Part shown: positions 40,948 through 49,821 of the stretch, piece after piece
How the letters are laid out: each line of letters begins with the position of its first letter
Numbering within the stretch: the stretch's first letter is position 1
From: Collinsella aerofaciens
GTDB taxonomy: Bacteria > Actinomycetota > Coriobacteriia > Coriobacteriales > Coriobacteriaceae
Length of the DNA: 64,000 bases
Direction: 5' to 3'
NCBI RefSeq assembly: GCF_015561195.1
Contig: NZ_JADMSU010000003.1
Coordinates: 125,465-189,464 of the forward strand
Position numbers and translations under genes: made by a program
Notes under the pieces: model-generated
The model's database searches: none
What the model saw: the letters and a program-made list of their open reading frames with translations, nothing else
What the model was told of the DNA's origin: nothing

Positions 40948-43257
40948 ATGGCATTGACCCCCAACGAGGCATATGCGGCCAAGCAGCCGTTTGTGGACAA
41001 GGAGACGCTCGAGCATATCGTCGAGCAGTTCCCCACGCCATTTCATCTATACGACGAGGCGGGCATCCGCCGCAACATGCAAGAAGTGCGCGACGCCTTC
41101 GCATGGAACCCGGGCTTTAAGGAATACTTTGCCGTCAAGGCCAATCCCAACCCGGCGCTCATCTCCATTCTCAACGAATACGGCTGCGGCTGCGATTGTT
41201 CGAGCTATACCGAGCTCATGATCGCCCGCTCACTGGGTATCACGGGACACGACATCATGTTCTCGTCCAACGACACGCCGGCTGCCGACTTTGAGCTCGC
41301 CGACAAGCTGGGAGCCATCGTCAACTTTGACGACATAAGCCACATCGAGTTCTTTGAGCGCGTCGCGGGCCCCATCCCCAAGACGGTCAGCTGCCGCTTT
41401 AATCCGGGCGGCCTGTTCCAGCTCTCCAACGGCATCATGGACAACCCGGGCGACTCCAAGTACGGCATGACCACCGAGCAGCTCTTCGAGGCTTTCCGCA
41501 TGCTCAAGGCCAAGGGCGCCGAGAATTTTGGCATCCATGCCTTCCTTGCCAGTAACACCGTCACTAACGACTACTATCCCAAGCTCGCACGCATCCTCTT
41601 TGAACTTGCCGTGCGCCTGGAGCGTGAAACGGGCGCACATGTCGCCTTTATCAATCTGTCCGGCGGCGTCGGCATCCCCTATCTGCCCGAGCAGCAGGCC
41701 AACGACATTCGCGCCATCGGCGAGGGAGTGCACGCGGCATACGACGAGATCCTGGTTCCCGCCGGCATGGGCGATGTGGCTATCTGCACCGAGATGGGTC
41801 GTTTTATGATGGGGCCCTACGGCTGCCTGGTGACCAAGGCCATCCATGAGAAGCAGATCTACAAGAACTATATCGGCGTGGACGCAAGCGCCGTCGATCT
41901 GATCCGCCCTGCCATGTATGGCGCTTACCACCACATCACGGTGATGGGCCAGCCGGGTGGCTCCGACAAGACCGCGGCGCCCATTACGGACACTTACGAC
42001 ATCACGGGCAATCTGTGCGAGAACAACGACAAGTTCGCCATCGATCGTGAGCTGCCGCATATCGACATGGGCGACCTGCTCGTGATCCACGATACCGGCG
42101 CACATGGCTACTCCATGGGCTACAACTACAACGGCCGTCTGCGCTCCGCCGAGGTTCTGCTGCGCCCCGATGGCTCGGCCGACCTCATCCGACGCGCCGA
42201 GCGCCCGGGCGATTATTTTGCCACGCTCGACGTGTTGCCGTGCGGCCGTGAGCTACTGGCCAAATCGCGTGCCGAAAGCGCCCGCCGTCGCGCCCAGGAC
42301 GAACGCCTGGCCGTCGCCGCTCAGTGGAACAAACGCATCCAGATCGCGGAAGCGAAGGAGAAGAACATGGACATCCGTAATCTCGAGGGCTCAATCGTCG
42401 CCCTCGTCACGCCGTTTAAAAAGGACGGCAGCGTCGACTTTGACGCACTCGAGCGCCTTATCGATTTCCACCTGCAAAATGGCACCGACGCCATCCTCAC
42501 CCTGGGCACCACCGGCGAGAGCGCCACGATGACCGATGACGAGGACAACTCCGTCGTCGCCGCCGTGGTCAAGCAGGTTGCAGGCCGCGTCCCCGTCATC
42601 GCCGGCTCGGGCTCTAACTCCACGCAGACCATGCTCACCAAGTCGCTCACCTACCAAGGCCTGGGCGCCGACGGCCTGCTGCTCATTGCCCCCTACTACA
42701 ACAAGTCCAACGAGGAGGGCATCTACCAGCACTTTAAGACCGTAGCGGATGCCGTAGATATCCCCTGCATCCTGTACAACATCCCCGGCCGCTGCGGCTG
42801 CGGCATCAGCGAGCGCAACGTAGAGCGCTTGGCCGCGCACCCCAACATCATGGGCATTAAGGAAGCCTCGGGCAACGTCGCCTACGCGGCCAAGATCGCC
42901 CACCTGCTGTCCGATGACTTCCGCATGTACTCGGGCGAGGACGCCCTCACCGTACCGCTCATGAGCCTGGGCGCCTCGGGCACCATCAGTGTGTGGGCCG
43001 ATGTTCAGCCGCAGCTCGTGCATGACATGTGTCGCGCCTATCTGGACGGCGACGTAGCGCGCGCCCGCGATATCCAGATTGCCGGCCAGCCGCTCATCAA
43101 TGCCCTCTTTAGCGAGGTCAACCCCATCCCCGTTAAGGAAGCGCTCGCCCAGATGGGCATGATCGAGGCAAACTACCGCATGCCGCTATGCCCCATGGCA
43201 GACGACACGCGCGCTGCACTTACCGATGCTCTGAAGGGAGCTGGTCTGCTTGATTAA
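40948..43257 (+). CDS. lysA-dapA: Fused diaminopimelate decarboxylase / dihydrodipicolinate synthase
   Basis: One 769-codon frame joins the last and the first enzymes of lysine synthesis. Residues 1 to about 455 are a LysA-type fold III PLP decarboxylase: PLP lysine in YFAVKANPNP (Lys64), INLSGGVGIPY, TEMGRFMMGPYG and HDTGAHGYSMGY; the HAFLASNT segment replaces the common HIGS. After a charged linker, residues 474-769 are complete DapA (4-hydroxy-tetrahydrodipicolinate synthase): LGTTGESATM, YNIPGRCG with the catalytic Tyr, and GIKEASG with the Schiff-base Lys. AAGGAG at 42355-42360 followed six bases later by ATG (42367) means DapA could also be made alone. Confidence 0.88.
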   Translation: MALTPNEAYAAKQPFVDKETLEHIVEQFPTPFHLYDEAGIRRNMQEVRDAFAWNPGFKEYFAVKANPNPALISILNEYGCGCDCSSYTELMIARSLGITGHDIMFSSNDTPAADFELADKLGAIVNFDDISHIEFFERVAGPIPKTVSCRFNPGGLFQLSNGIMDNPGDSKYGMTTEQLFEAFRMLKAKGAENFGIHAFLASNTVTNDYYPKLARILFELAVRLERETGAHVAFINLSGGVGIPYLPEQQANDIRAIGEGVHAAYDEILVPAGMGDVAICTEMGRFMMGPYGCLVTKAIHEKQIYKNYIGVDASAVDLIRPAMYGAYHHITVMGQPGGSDKTAAPITDTYDITGNLCENNDKFAIDRELPHIDMGDLLVIHDTGAHGYSMGYNYNGRLRSAEVLLRPDGSADLIRRAERPGDYFATLDVLPCGRELLAKSRAESARRRAQDERLAVAAQWNKRIQIAEAKEKNMDIRNLEGSIVALVTPFKKDGSVDFDALERLIDFHLQNGTDAILTLGTTGESATMTDDEDNSVVAAVVKQVAGRVPVIAGSGSNSTQTMLTKSLTYQGLGADGLLLIAPYYNKSNEEGIYQHFKTVADAVDIPCILYNIPGRCGCGISERNVERLAAHPNIMGIKEASGNVAYAAKIAHLLSDDFRMYSGEDALTVPLMSLGASGTISVWADVQPQLVHDMCRAYLDGDVARARDIQIAGQPLINALFSEVNPIPVKEALAQMGMIEANYRMPLCPMADDTRAALTDALKGAGLLD
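42355..42369 (+). promoter_or_regulatory. Internal ribosome site within lysA-dapA
   Basis: AAGGAG with six-base spacing to an in-frame ATG at the natural DapA N-terminus (MDIRNLEGSIVALVTPF). In most genomes dapA begins here as a separate gene. In this sequence no stop codon separates it from lysA. Confidence 0.65.
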
Positions 43258-43990
43258 GACCGTCATTATGGGAACGGGCCGCATGGGCTCGCTGATCCGC
43301 ACTACCGCCGAGGGCATTGTCAACGCCGCTGGAGAGCCCGTTTTTGACATCGTCGCCCAGATCGGCTTCGACTTGTCCGAGCTCGAGAGCGCACCGACAG
43401 CCGATGTAATCATCGACTTCTCGAACATCGTGACCTTCGATGCCGTTGTCGCCTATGTCGAGCGCACGGGCGCGGCGTTGGTCTCGGGCACCACAGGCTA
43501 CACCCCCGAGCAGATGGACCACCTGCGCGAGCTGGGCCAGAATGCCCGCGTCATGCACTCGGGCAACTACTCTATCGGCATCGCCGCCCTGCGTCACCTA
43601 GTGGCCCAGGCCACGCGTGAACTGCCCGGCTTTGACTGCGAGATTGTCGAGACGCACCACAACCAAAAGGTCGACGCTCCCAGCGGCACCGCCAAGCTGT
43701 TACTCGACGCCGTGGTCGAGGCCGAGCCTGAGGCTGGCTATCATCCTGTCTACGGTCGCGAGGGCATGTGCGGCGCTCGCGATCCCAAGGAAATCGGCAT
43801 GCACTCGCTGCGCGGCGGCACCGTCGCCGGTGTGCACGAGGTGAGTTTCTTTGGCCAGGACGAGGAAGTCACGCTCACGCATCGCGCCACGAGCCGTCAG
43901 ATCTTCGTCAACGGCGCTCTGGCCGCCGCTCAAAAGCTCGTCGTCCGCGACCCTGGCTTCTACACCTTCGACCAAGTCATGTTCGCCTAA
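43250..43990 (+). CDS. dapB: 4-hydroxy-tetrahydrodipicolinate reductase
   Basis: A 246-residue NAD(P)H-dependent reductase, the second step of the diaminopimelate route. The nucleotide-binding start is IMGTGRMGS; the substrate-binding and catalytic segment is ETHHNQKVDAPSGTAK. A TTG at 43250, overlapping the dapA end by eight bases with AGGGAG upstream, is the likely start. It is co-transcribed with the fusion gene and dapH. Confidence 0.93.
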   Translation: MIKTVIMGTGRMGSLIRTTAEGIVNAAGEPVFDIVAQIGFDLSELESAPTADVIIDFSNIVTFDAVVAYVERTGAALVSGTTGYTPEQMDHLRELGQNARVMHSGNYSIGIAALRHLVAQATRELPGFDCEIVETHHNQKVDAPSGTAKLLLDAVVEAEPEAGYHPVYGREGMCGARDPKEIGMHSLRGGTVAGVHEVSFFGQDEEVTLTHRATSRQIFVNGALAAAQKLVVRDPGFYTFDQVMFA

Positions 43991-44029
43991 CCAGTTATCT
44001 ACCGTACCCACGCAAAGGAGAAACAGCAT

Positions 44030-44749
44030 ATGAGTAACGCAGCCGAGATGGATGCCCAGGAGATTATCAACTACATCGCCACCGCGCCCAAGAAAACGCC
44101 CGTCAAACTGTACGTGCGCGAAAAGCCGGGCATGAAGGTCCAGTGGGGCAATGCACACGTCTACGGCGGTCGTCGTGGCAAGACCGTCTTTGGTGACTGG
44201 GATGAGCTCAAGGCAATCCTCGACGCCAACGCCGACTCCATCGACTACTACGACGTAGAGAACGACTGCCGCAACTCCGCCGTGCCCATGCTCGACCTCA
44301 AGGGCATCAACGCCCGCATCGAGCCGGGCGCGATCATCCGTGACCGCGTCGAGATCGGCGATCGCGCCGTCATCATGATGGGTGCCATCATCAACATCGG
44401 CTCCGTCATTGGCGAGGGCTCCATGATTGACATGGGCGCCGTGCTGGGCGGCCGCGCCACCGTGGGTAAGAACTGCCACATCGGCGCCGGCACCGTGCTG
44501 GCAGGCGTCGTGGAGCCCGCCAGCGCCACGCCCGTCATCATCGAGGACGATGTCATGATCGGCGCTAACGCCGTGGTCCTGGAAGGCGTGCGTGTGGGCA
44601 AGGGCGCTGTCGTTGCCGCCGGCGCCGTGTGCGTCGAGGACGTCCCCGCCGGCGCCGTCGTGGCCGGTGTTCCCGCTCGCGTCATCAAGATGCGCGACGA
44701 GAAAACCGACAGCAAGACCGGTCTGGAAGAGGGTTTACGTCAACTGTAG
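44030..44749 (+). CDS. dapH: Tetrahydrodipicolinate N-acetyltransferase
   Basis: A 239-residue acetyltransferase that puts the cell on the acetylase branch of the diaminopimelate pathway. An N-terminal alpha/beta domain is followed by a left-handed beta helix of hexapeptide repeats (from about residue 100, such as [19 protein letters not shown]). The length and N-terminal domain fit DapH rather than the succinyl-dependent DapD. It needs an aminotransferase and deacetylase; candidates are the genes at 48540-49703 and 39378-40565. Confidence 0.93.
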   Translation: MSNAAEMDAQEIINYIATAPKKTPVKLYVREKPGMKVQWGNAHVYGGRRGKTVFGDWDELKAILDANADSIDYYDVENDCRNSAVPMLDLKGINARIEPGAIIRDRVEIGDRAVIMMGAIINIGSVIGEGSMIDMGAVLGGRATVGKNCHIGAGTVLAGVVEPASATPVIIEDDVMIGANAVVLEGVRVGKGAVVAAGAVCVEDVPAGAVVAGVPARVIKMRDEKTDSKTGLEEGLRQL

Positions 44750-44750
44750 G

Positions 44751-44778
44751 GTTACGCGGTTTTGACAAACCGCGTAAC
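44751..44778 (+). terminator. Hairpin after dapH
   Basis: GTTACGCGGTTT pairs perfectly with AAACCGCGTAAC around TGAC, directly after the dapH stop codon. There is no U-tract, but a second, nested hairpin follows. Confidence 0.6.
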
Positions 44779-44791
44779 AAGTCGACGCTGC

Positions 44792-44889
44792 AAACGCCCC
44801 AGAGCGGCAATCTGACGTTCAATCGTCGGGCATGACCGAAAGGTCAATGCCTTCCTCTTTCACGTCACCTTGCTCGCTCTGGGGCGTTT
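44792..44889. repeat. Nested inverted repeat E
   Basis: AAACGCCCCAGAGCG (44792-44806) pairs perfectly with CGCTCTGGGGCGTTT (44875-44889); inside, GGCATGACC and GGTCAATGCC form a second stem around GAAA. It sits between the converging dapH and nucleoid-protein genes and may terminate in both directions. Confidence 0.8.
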
Positions 44890-44996
44890 TCGCTGACGTA
44901 TGCTCAACCTACGGCGCAATTCAATCCCAAGCAAAAAAGGCCGAAGCCCTCATCCGAGGCTTCGACCTTTGTTTTTCTGCAGCGTCCAAGCGTAGT

Positions 44997-46001
44997 TTAT
45001 CTATTCTCGATGCTGCCGATGTTTTTGAGCTCGATGGAAATGAGGCCGTTGGGCTCGTTGACGAACTCGATGTACTCGGAGTTCGAGCCCATCTCGGCCG
45101 GAAAGCTGATCTCGATGCCCGTATCGGTACGAATCTTGTGGTTGCGCACGGCCGCACGCTCGACCTGCTTGCGCTCCACGGGCACACGCTCGGGCACCTT
45201 CTCTTCGGTCAGCGCCGCACGTACGCTCTCCTTGATGACCGGCTCGTTCTCAAAGACCTCATCGACGATATCCCAAGGCGGCAGTTCCTCGTCATCCTCA
45301 ACCTTTTCGGCCACAGCGGCCTTAACCTTAGCGAGCGCTACGGCTGTATTGGCACCGTGCTCCTCGGCGACTTCCTCGACCACGCGCGTCACGGTGTCGA
45401 TGACCTCCTTGCCCGACACGCCCGTATCGCACTGCAGCAGACCGTCGGGAATGAGCATGCGGTCTTCGCCGGCAATCTTGCGCTTCTTGTCCACATAGCC
45501 GATCTCCATGGTGCTCGCGCGCACGATGGCATAGCTCGGCACCTTTTGCGAGGGGTTCGGCAGAATGGCGTAGTGGCGCGCGATGTCGTTGCGCACCTCC
45601 CCCTCCTCGCGGCCCACTTCGTGCATAAAGGCCTGCTTGGAGCCCAGCAGCATCACGGCAAACCAGCGGGCATCCTCATCGTCATCAAAGTCGGCCACGA
45701 GCACGTCAGTGGACTCGGCTTTCTCGGCCTTGGTAAGTTCGGAAGAGATGAACTCCGCAATCTGCTGAGACAGGTCCACGAACTCACGCTCACCAAAGAA
45801 ATAGCCCTTGAGCTCGCCGCCGAATGCGGAGTTCTCGGCAAACGTAGCACGCTTGTTATCAGCCGAGGTACGAGCGCGCCGCAGGTGCGTGGTTACGAAA
45901 TTACGCACGGTACGGCTCTCGATATCGAGCTCGCGCTGGCTCATAACGTTGACGGCAGAGTCAAAGTCCAGGATATGCAGAATCGCGTGATTGATTTTCA
46001 T
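44997..46001 (-). CDS. 37-kDa nucleoid-associated protein, YejK/NdpA family
   Basis: A 334-residue member of the NdpA (YejK) family, which associates with the nucleoid in Gram-negative bacteria by unknown means. N-terminal INHAILHILDFDSAV and the central DARWFAVMLLGSKQAF region fit. The start at 46001 was chosen over one three codons earlier because GGAA lies nine bases upstream. The role in this organism is unknown; some family members are carried on mobile elements. Confidence 0.82.
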   Translation of the reverse strand: MKINHAILHILDFDSAVNVMSQRELDIESRTVRNFVTTHLRRARTSADNKRATFAENSAFGGELKGYFFGEREFVDLSQQIAEFISSELTKAEKAESTDVLVADFDDDEDARWFAVMLLGSKQAFMHEVGREEGEVRNDIARHYAILPNPSQKVPSYAIVRASTMEIGYVDKKRKIAGEDRMLIPDGLLQCDTGVSGKEVIDTVTRVVEEVAEEHGANTAVALAKVKAAVAEKVEDDEELPPWDIVDEVFENEPVIKESVRAALTEEKVPERVPVERKQVERAAVRNHKIRTDTGIEISFPAEMGSNSEYIEFVNEPNGLISIELKNIGSIENR

Positions 46002-46077
46002 ATACGGCATTCCGTTCTAGATCGTTTTCGGCACGAACCAGTATAGCGGTCGAGCCCGCCCCAGGCGCATCGAAGCT

Positions 46078-46111
46078 TGGTGCATCAGGGACAGGTTGCT
46101 TTGCACCAATG
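46078..46111 (-). terminator. Hairpin after the DUF2974 gene
   Basis: TTGGTGC pairs with GCACCAA across a 19-base loop that contains AACCTGTCCC on the minus strand. It ends two bases from the stop codon. A related sequence lies on the other side of the same gene at about 47289-47319. Confidence 0.5.
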
Positions 46112-46112
46112 G

Positions 46113-47273
46113 TTAGCGCAGGAGCTCGGACTGCCAAGCCTCGAGCTGTTCTGCCAAACTCTTGCCGGCAGCGGACATGTCGATCTGGGGTCGTTTGGGC
46201 AGCAGTGCGCACTTAAGGATTGCCACGATGGTCTGCGAGACAAAGCGTCGTGTATCCTTATCGAAACCTTGCGCAGCCTGGAGCATCACGGGCAGGCTCT
46301 CGCGCAGATTCCCGGCGATATCCGCAAACCGCTCAGCACCCGTAGCCTCAAACACGGAGAACAACGCATCTACAAAACGCTCGCGCTCGCTAGGTGACAC
46401 TGCAAGCAGCATCTCGCGAATGGAGCCATCAACGTATCGAGCACCGGCGGACAGGCGCTCACAGTACACGAAGTCGCGACCATCAACCACCCAGCTAAAG
46501 GGATTGTGCTGCAGCAGGCTGAACTCGGTGCTCTCAACGATGGCATAGTCCTCCTGCGTCTCGAACATCATGCCAAAGATCGACGACCGAGGTAGCGTCT
46601 TGTCGATTCGACCGGAAAGATCGGCAAAGGCGTTGCCGTTCAGAAACTCCTCGACGAAGCCCGGACCATCATGGGAATACACCCGTTCGATTCGCTCACA
46701 GGCGACATCGGAGCACATCGCCGCACCGTACACCGCAAGGTTTCCACCCTTGGAATGACCTCCGCACAAAAGCGACCCGCCAATCGCATCCGCCGCCTCG
46801 TCCACATAACGCGCCGCGGATTCCTGAGCCGGCACAGGACACCGGAATGCCATGTTAAAGTCCTCTTTCCAGCCCACAATCGTGCTGTCGGTCCCTCGGA
46901 AGGAAAGATAACTAAACCCCGCCGGAAACCGGAACGCCATGGCTGCAAACTGCTCTGTCGCCACCACATCGCTCACGGCACGATAGCCGCAAACGTGCAC
47001 GCCACGGTAGCGAGGGCTTGCTGCCACGGCCTCCAACAAGGCCCTGCTCCCCTCTGAATCCCACAAGTCGCCAATCATGTCCCGGTAGCACTCGGCACGC
47101 AGCAGCTCGCGTACGTCTAGGCCCTGCCAGTTCGTCAGCTCCGCCATATCACCCGGCAAACGCAAATAGGACAACCACGCAAAGACCAGGCTATCCACCG
47201 CGCAGAACGGCCGTTCCTCAAACGGATCAAACGCCGTCTGGGCATAGGTCAAAAAACTAGAGGAATCCGACAT
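46113..47273 (-). CDS. Alpha/beta hydrolase of the DUF2974 (Mbeg1-like) family
   Basis: A 386-residue lipase-like protein. The nucleophile elbow is GGHSKGGNLAVY (Ser in GHSKG), preceded by YLSFRGTDST, typical of DUF2974; the HDGPGF segment may hold an acid or His of the triad. There is no signal peptide, so it is probably cytosolic. The substrate is unknown. The gene is flanked on both sides by a degenerate repeat of about 30 bases in the same orientation. Confidence 0.8.
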   Translation of the reverse strand: MSDSSSFLTYAQTAFDPFEERPFCAVDSLVFAWLSYLRLPGDMAELTNWQGLDVRELLRAECYRDMIGDLWDSEGSRALLEAVAASPRYRGVHVCGYRAVSDVVATEQFAAMAFRFPAGFSYLSFRGTDSTIVGWKEDFNMAFRCPVPAQESAARYVDEAADAIGGSLLCGGHSKGGNLAVYGAAMCSDVACERIERVYSHDGPGFVEEFLNGNAFADLSGRIDKTLPRSSIFGMMFETQEDYAIVESTEFSLLQHNPFSWVVDGRDFVYCERLSAGARYVDGSIREMLLAVSPSERERFVDALFSVFEATGAERFADIAGNLRESLPVMLQAAQGFDKDTRRFVSQTIVAILKCALLPKRPQIDMSAAGKSLAEQLEAWQSELLR

Positions 47274-47320
47274 GGCCCTCCCATCAACTATGGTGCATTG
47301 GGGTCAGGTTACTTTACATC

Positions 47321-47357
47321 AAAAAGGCGCCCGGGCCGTGTGGGCTCGGACGCCTTC
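47321..47357 (-). terminator. ldh terminator
   Basis: On the minus strand a GGCGTCCGAGCC arm pairs imperfectly with GGCCCGGGCGCC and is followed by TTTTT. It lies about 30 bases past the ldh stop codon. Confidence 0.75.
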
Positions 47358-47387
47358 ATTGTAGCTTTTCGCTCTCGCGAGCTTGAT

Positions 47388-48338
47388 TTAGCAGGAGAAG
47401 TCGACGCTGTCGATGATGTCCTTGAGGGCCTTGGCGGAGGCAGTGAGCTCATGCTGCTCGTCATCGTTCAGCGGCACGGGGACGCGGCAGACAACGCCGT
47501 CGCGGCCAACGACGGTCGGCATGGAGATGGCAAGATCGGACAGGCCGTACTCGCCCACCATAAGCGAGGAGACAGGCAGAACGGTCTGCTCATCGCGCAT
47601 GACGGCAGTGCAGATGCGCTTGACGGCCATGGCGACGCCGTAGTAGGTGGCGTGCTTCTTCTCGATGATGGTGTAGGCGGAGTTCTTGACGTCCTCGGCG
47701 ATGCGCTTCTCGGCAGCCTCATGCTCCAGATGACCGTGAAGCTCGCAGAAGGTGTTCAGCGGAACGCCGGCAACCTGGGCGCTGGACCAAGCGACAAACT
47801 CGGAGTCGCCGTGCTCGCCCATGACATAGGCCTGGACATCGCGCGGGTCAACCTCGACGTGGGCACCAAGCATCTGCTGCAGACGGCCGGTGTCGAGCAC
47901 GGTGCCGGAACCGATGACGTGGCCCTCGGGCAGGCCGGACATCTTGATGGCGGCGTAGGTCAGAACATCGACCGGGTTGGAGACGATAAGCAGGATGCCG
48001 TCGAAGCCGGACTTCTTAATCTCGGGGATAATGGACTTAAAGATGTTGACGTTCTTGTTGACCAGGTCCAGGCGGGTCTCACCGGGCTTCTGAGCAGCAC
48101 CAGCGGTGACGACGATCATGGCGGCGTCGGCGACATCGGAATAATCGCCGGCGTAGATCTTCATCGGCTCGGCAAACGTCATGCCGTGCGCGATATCCAG
48201 GGCCTCACCCTCGGCGCGGTTCTTGTCCACGTCGATGAGGACCATCTCGGAGAACAGACCACTCTGCATCAGCGCGAACGCCGAAGACGAACCAACGAAA
48301 CCGCAGCCGACAATAGCGACCTTCTTCTCGTTAACCAT
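47388..48338 (-). CDS. ldh: L-lactate dehydrogenase
   Basis: Reduces pyruvate to L-lactate with NADH, recycling NAD in fermentation. The 316-residue protein has the nucleotide motif VAIVGCGFVGSSSA, IVSNPVDVLTYA and the catalytic His in VMGEHGDSE. The chosen ATG has GGGAG six bases upstream; an in-frame extension lacks a ribosome site. A hairpin (AAGCCGC with GCGGCTT, 48362-48391) lies just upstream in the leader. ACCGTTTACC at 48457-48466 in its control region matches one half-site of the arcA phased repeats. Confidence 0.95.
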   Translation of the reverse strand: MVNEKKVAIVGCGFVGSSSAFALMQSGLFSEMVLIDVDKNRAEGEALDIAHGMTFAEPMKIYAGDYSDVADAAMIVVTAGAAQKPGETRLDLVNKNVNIFKSIIPEIKKSGFDGILLIVSNPVDVLTYAAIKMSGLPEGHVIGSGTVLDTGRLQQMLGAHVEVDPRDVQAYVMGEHGDSEFVAWSSAQVAGVPLNTFCELHGHLEHEAAEKRIAEDVKNSAYTIIEKKHATYYGVAMAVKRICTAVMRDEQTVLPVSSLMVGEYGLSDLAISMPTVVGRDGVVCRVPVPLNDDEQHELTASAKALKDIIDSVDFSC

Positions 48339-48539
48339 TAGAAACTCCCATCTCTCTCCACAAGCAAGCCGCCCGGGAACGACCCGAGCGGCTTGCCGTA
48401 ATCCCAATACATCCAATCGGGACTTTGATTATGCTCCTATTCGCAGCCAAAAATCGACCGTTTACCGAAATTGTTTGCAGAAATCGTAAAATAACTGCAC
48501 GAAATCGGTTTCGAGCTATTGACGAGCCGAAATACCTTT

Positions 48540-49703
48540 CTAATACAGGCCCGCCTCGCGAATGGCCTCGACAGCCAAAGCAATCTGGTCGGGCGGCAAG
48601 ACCAGCGCCATGCGCACGTGCCCCTCGCCCGAAGGACCAAAGCTCGCGCCCGGCGTCACCACAACGCCGGCCTTCTCCATGAGCTCCTCGCAAAACGCCA
48701 TGGAATCGGTGCGACCACCGGGAAGCTTGGCCCACACAAACATAGAGCCATGCGCGTTGGGACGCTCCCAGCCCAGGCCCTCAAGACCGTCGCACAGGGC
48801 ATCACGGCGCTCCTGGTACTTCAGACGCTGCGCCTCGACCTCATCGCGCGGACCGTTCAGGCAGGCGATAGCAGCCTTCTGGATCGGGAAGAACATACCA
48901 AAGTCGATCTGACCGCGCAGCTTGGCAAAGGCAGAGACCACGTCCTCGCGGCCGACCAAAAAGCCGATACGCGCACCGGTGACGTTAAACGACTTGGAAA
49001 GCGAGAAGAACTCCACGCCCACCTCGAGCGCGCCAGGGTACTGCAAAAAGCTTCCGCCCGGCTCGCCGTCGAACACGATGTCGGAGTACGCGTTGTCATG
49101 GACGATGAGCAGGTCGTGCTCGCGGGCGAAAGCGATGATCTCCTCGTAGACCTCGGGCGTGCCCACCGAGCCGACCGGGTTTGCGGGCAGCGACACGATC
49201 ATATACTTGGCACGATCGGCCACCTCGGGATCGATACCCGCCACATAGGGCAGGTAATTATGCTCGGCGACCAACGGATAGTACTCGAGCTTGGCATCGG
49301 CGATCTTGGCGCCCGCCTCAAAGACCGGGTAGCACGGATCGGGAACCAAAATGGTGTCACCCGGATCGAGCAGGGCCAGGCCCAAATGACCCACGCCCTC
49401 CTGCGTGCCGTTGCACGACTGCACCATAGACGGCGTAATGCCGGAGACACCAAAGCGACGCTCATAGTAATCGCACACGGCTTGCTTGAGTTCGGGCAGG
49501 TCGCGCAGGGCATATTTCCACATCTCGGGGTCCTGGGCGGCCTGGATCAGCGCCTCGACCACGTGGTCGTACGGCTTAAAGTCGGGCGTGCCCACGCTCA
49601 TGTTGTAAATGGTCTTGCCCTGAGCCTTCAGCGCAAGCAGTTTGTTGTTGAGCGAGGCGAAGACCTCCGCGCCAAAGCGGTCGAGACGCTGCGATGCCTG
49701 CAT
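48540..49703 (-). CDS. Class I/II aminotransferase, DapL/PatA-like
   Basis: A 387-residue PLP aminotransferase. The N-terminal YNMSVGTPDFKPYDHV, then VPDPCYPVF, and the PLP lysine in FSLSKSFNVTGARIGF place it among LL-diaminopimelate and related aminotransferases. AAAGGTGG precedes the ATG. Because the window has dapH, which needs an N-acetyl-diaminopimelate aminotransferase, this is a candidate for that step, but alanine or aspartate could equally be its substrate. Confidence 0.85.
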   Translation of the reverse strand: MQASQRLDRFGAEVFASLNNKLLALKAQGKTIYNMSVGTPDFKPYDHVVEALIQAAQDPEMWKYALRDLPELKQAVCDYYERRFGVSGITPSMVQSCNGTQEGVGHLGLALLDPGDTILVPDPCYPVFEAGAKIADAKLEYYPLVAEHNYLPYVAGIDPEVADRAKYMIVSLPANPVGSVGTPEVYEEIIAFAREHDLLIVHDNAYSDIVFDGEPGGSFLQYPGALEVGVEFFSLSKSFNVTGARIGFLVGREDVVSAFAKLRGQIDFGMFFPIQKAAIACLNGPRDEVEAQRLKYQERRDALCDGLEGLGWERPNAHGSMFVWAKLPGGRTDSMAFCEELMEKAGVVVTPGASFGPSGEGHVRMALVLPPDQIALAVEAIREAGLY

Positions 49704-49722
49704 GGTGCCACCTTTCGATATG

Positions 49723-49753
49723 AAAAACGCGGCGCTCCGACAAGAGCGCCGCG
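49723..49753 (-). terminator. nadE terminator
   Basis: CGCGGCGCTC pairs with GAGCGCCGCG around CGACAA; on the minus strand TTTTT follows. It lies about 70 bases past the nadE stop codon and just ahead of the aminotransferase gene. Confidence 0.85.
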
Positions 49754-49821
49754 CGATACGGGCCATCAGATTGCAAAAGTGTAACGCTTGCAACCCCCGT
49801 ATTGGTTCAATTTAGCCAACC

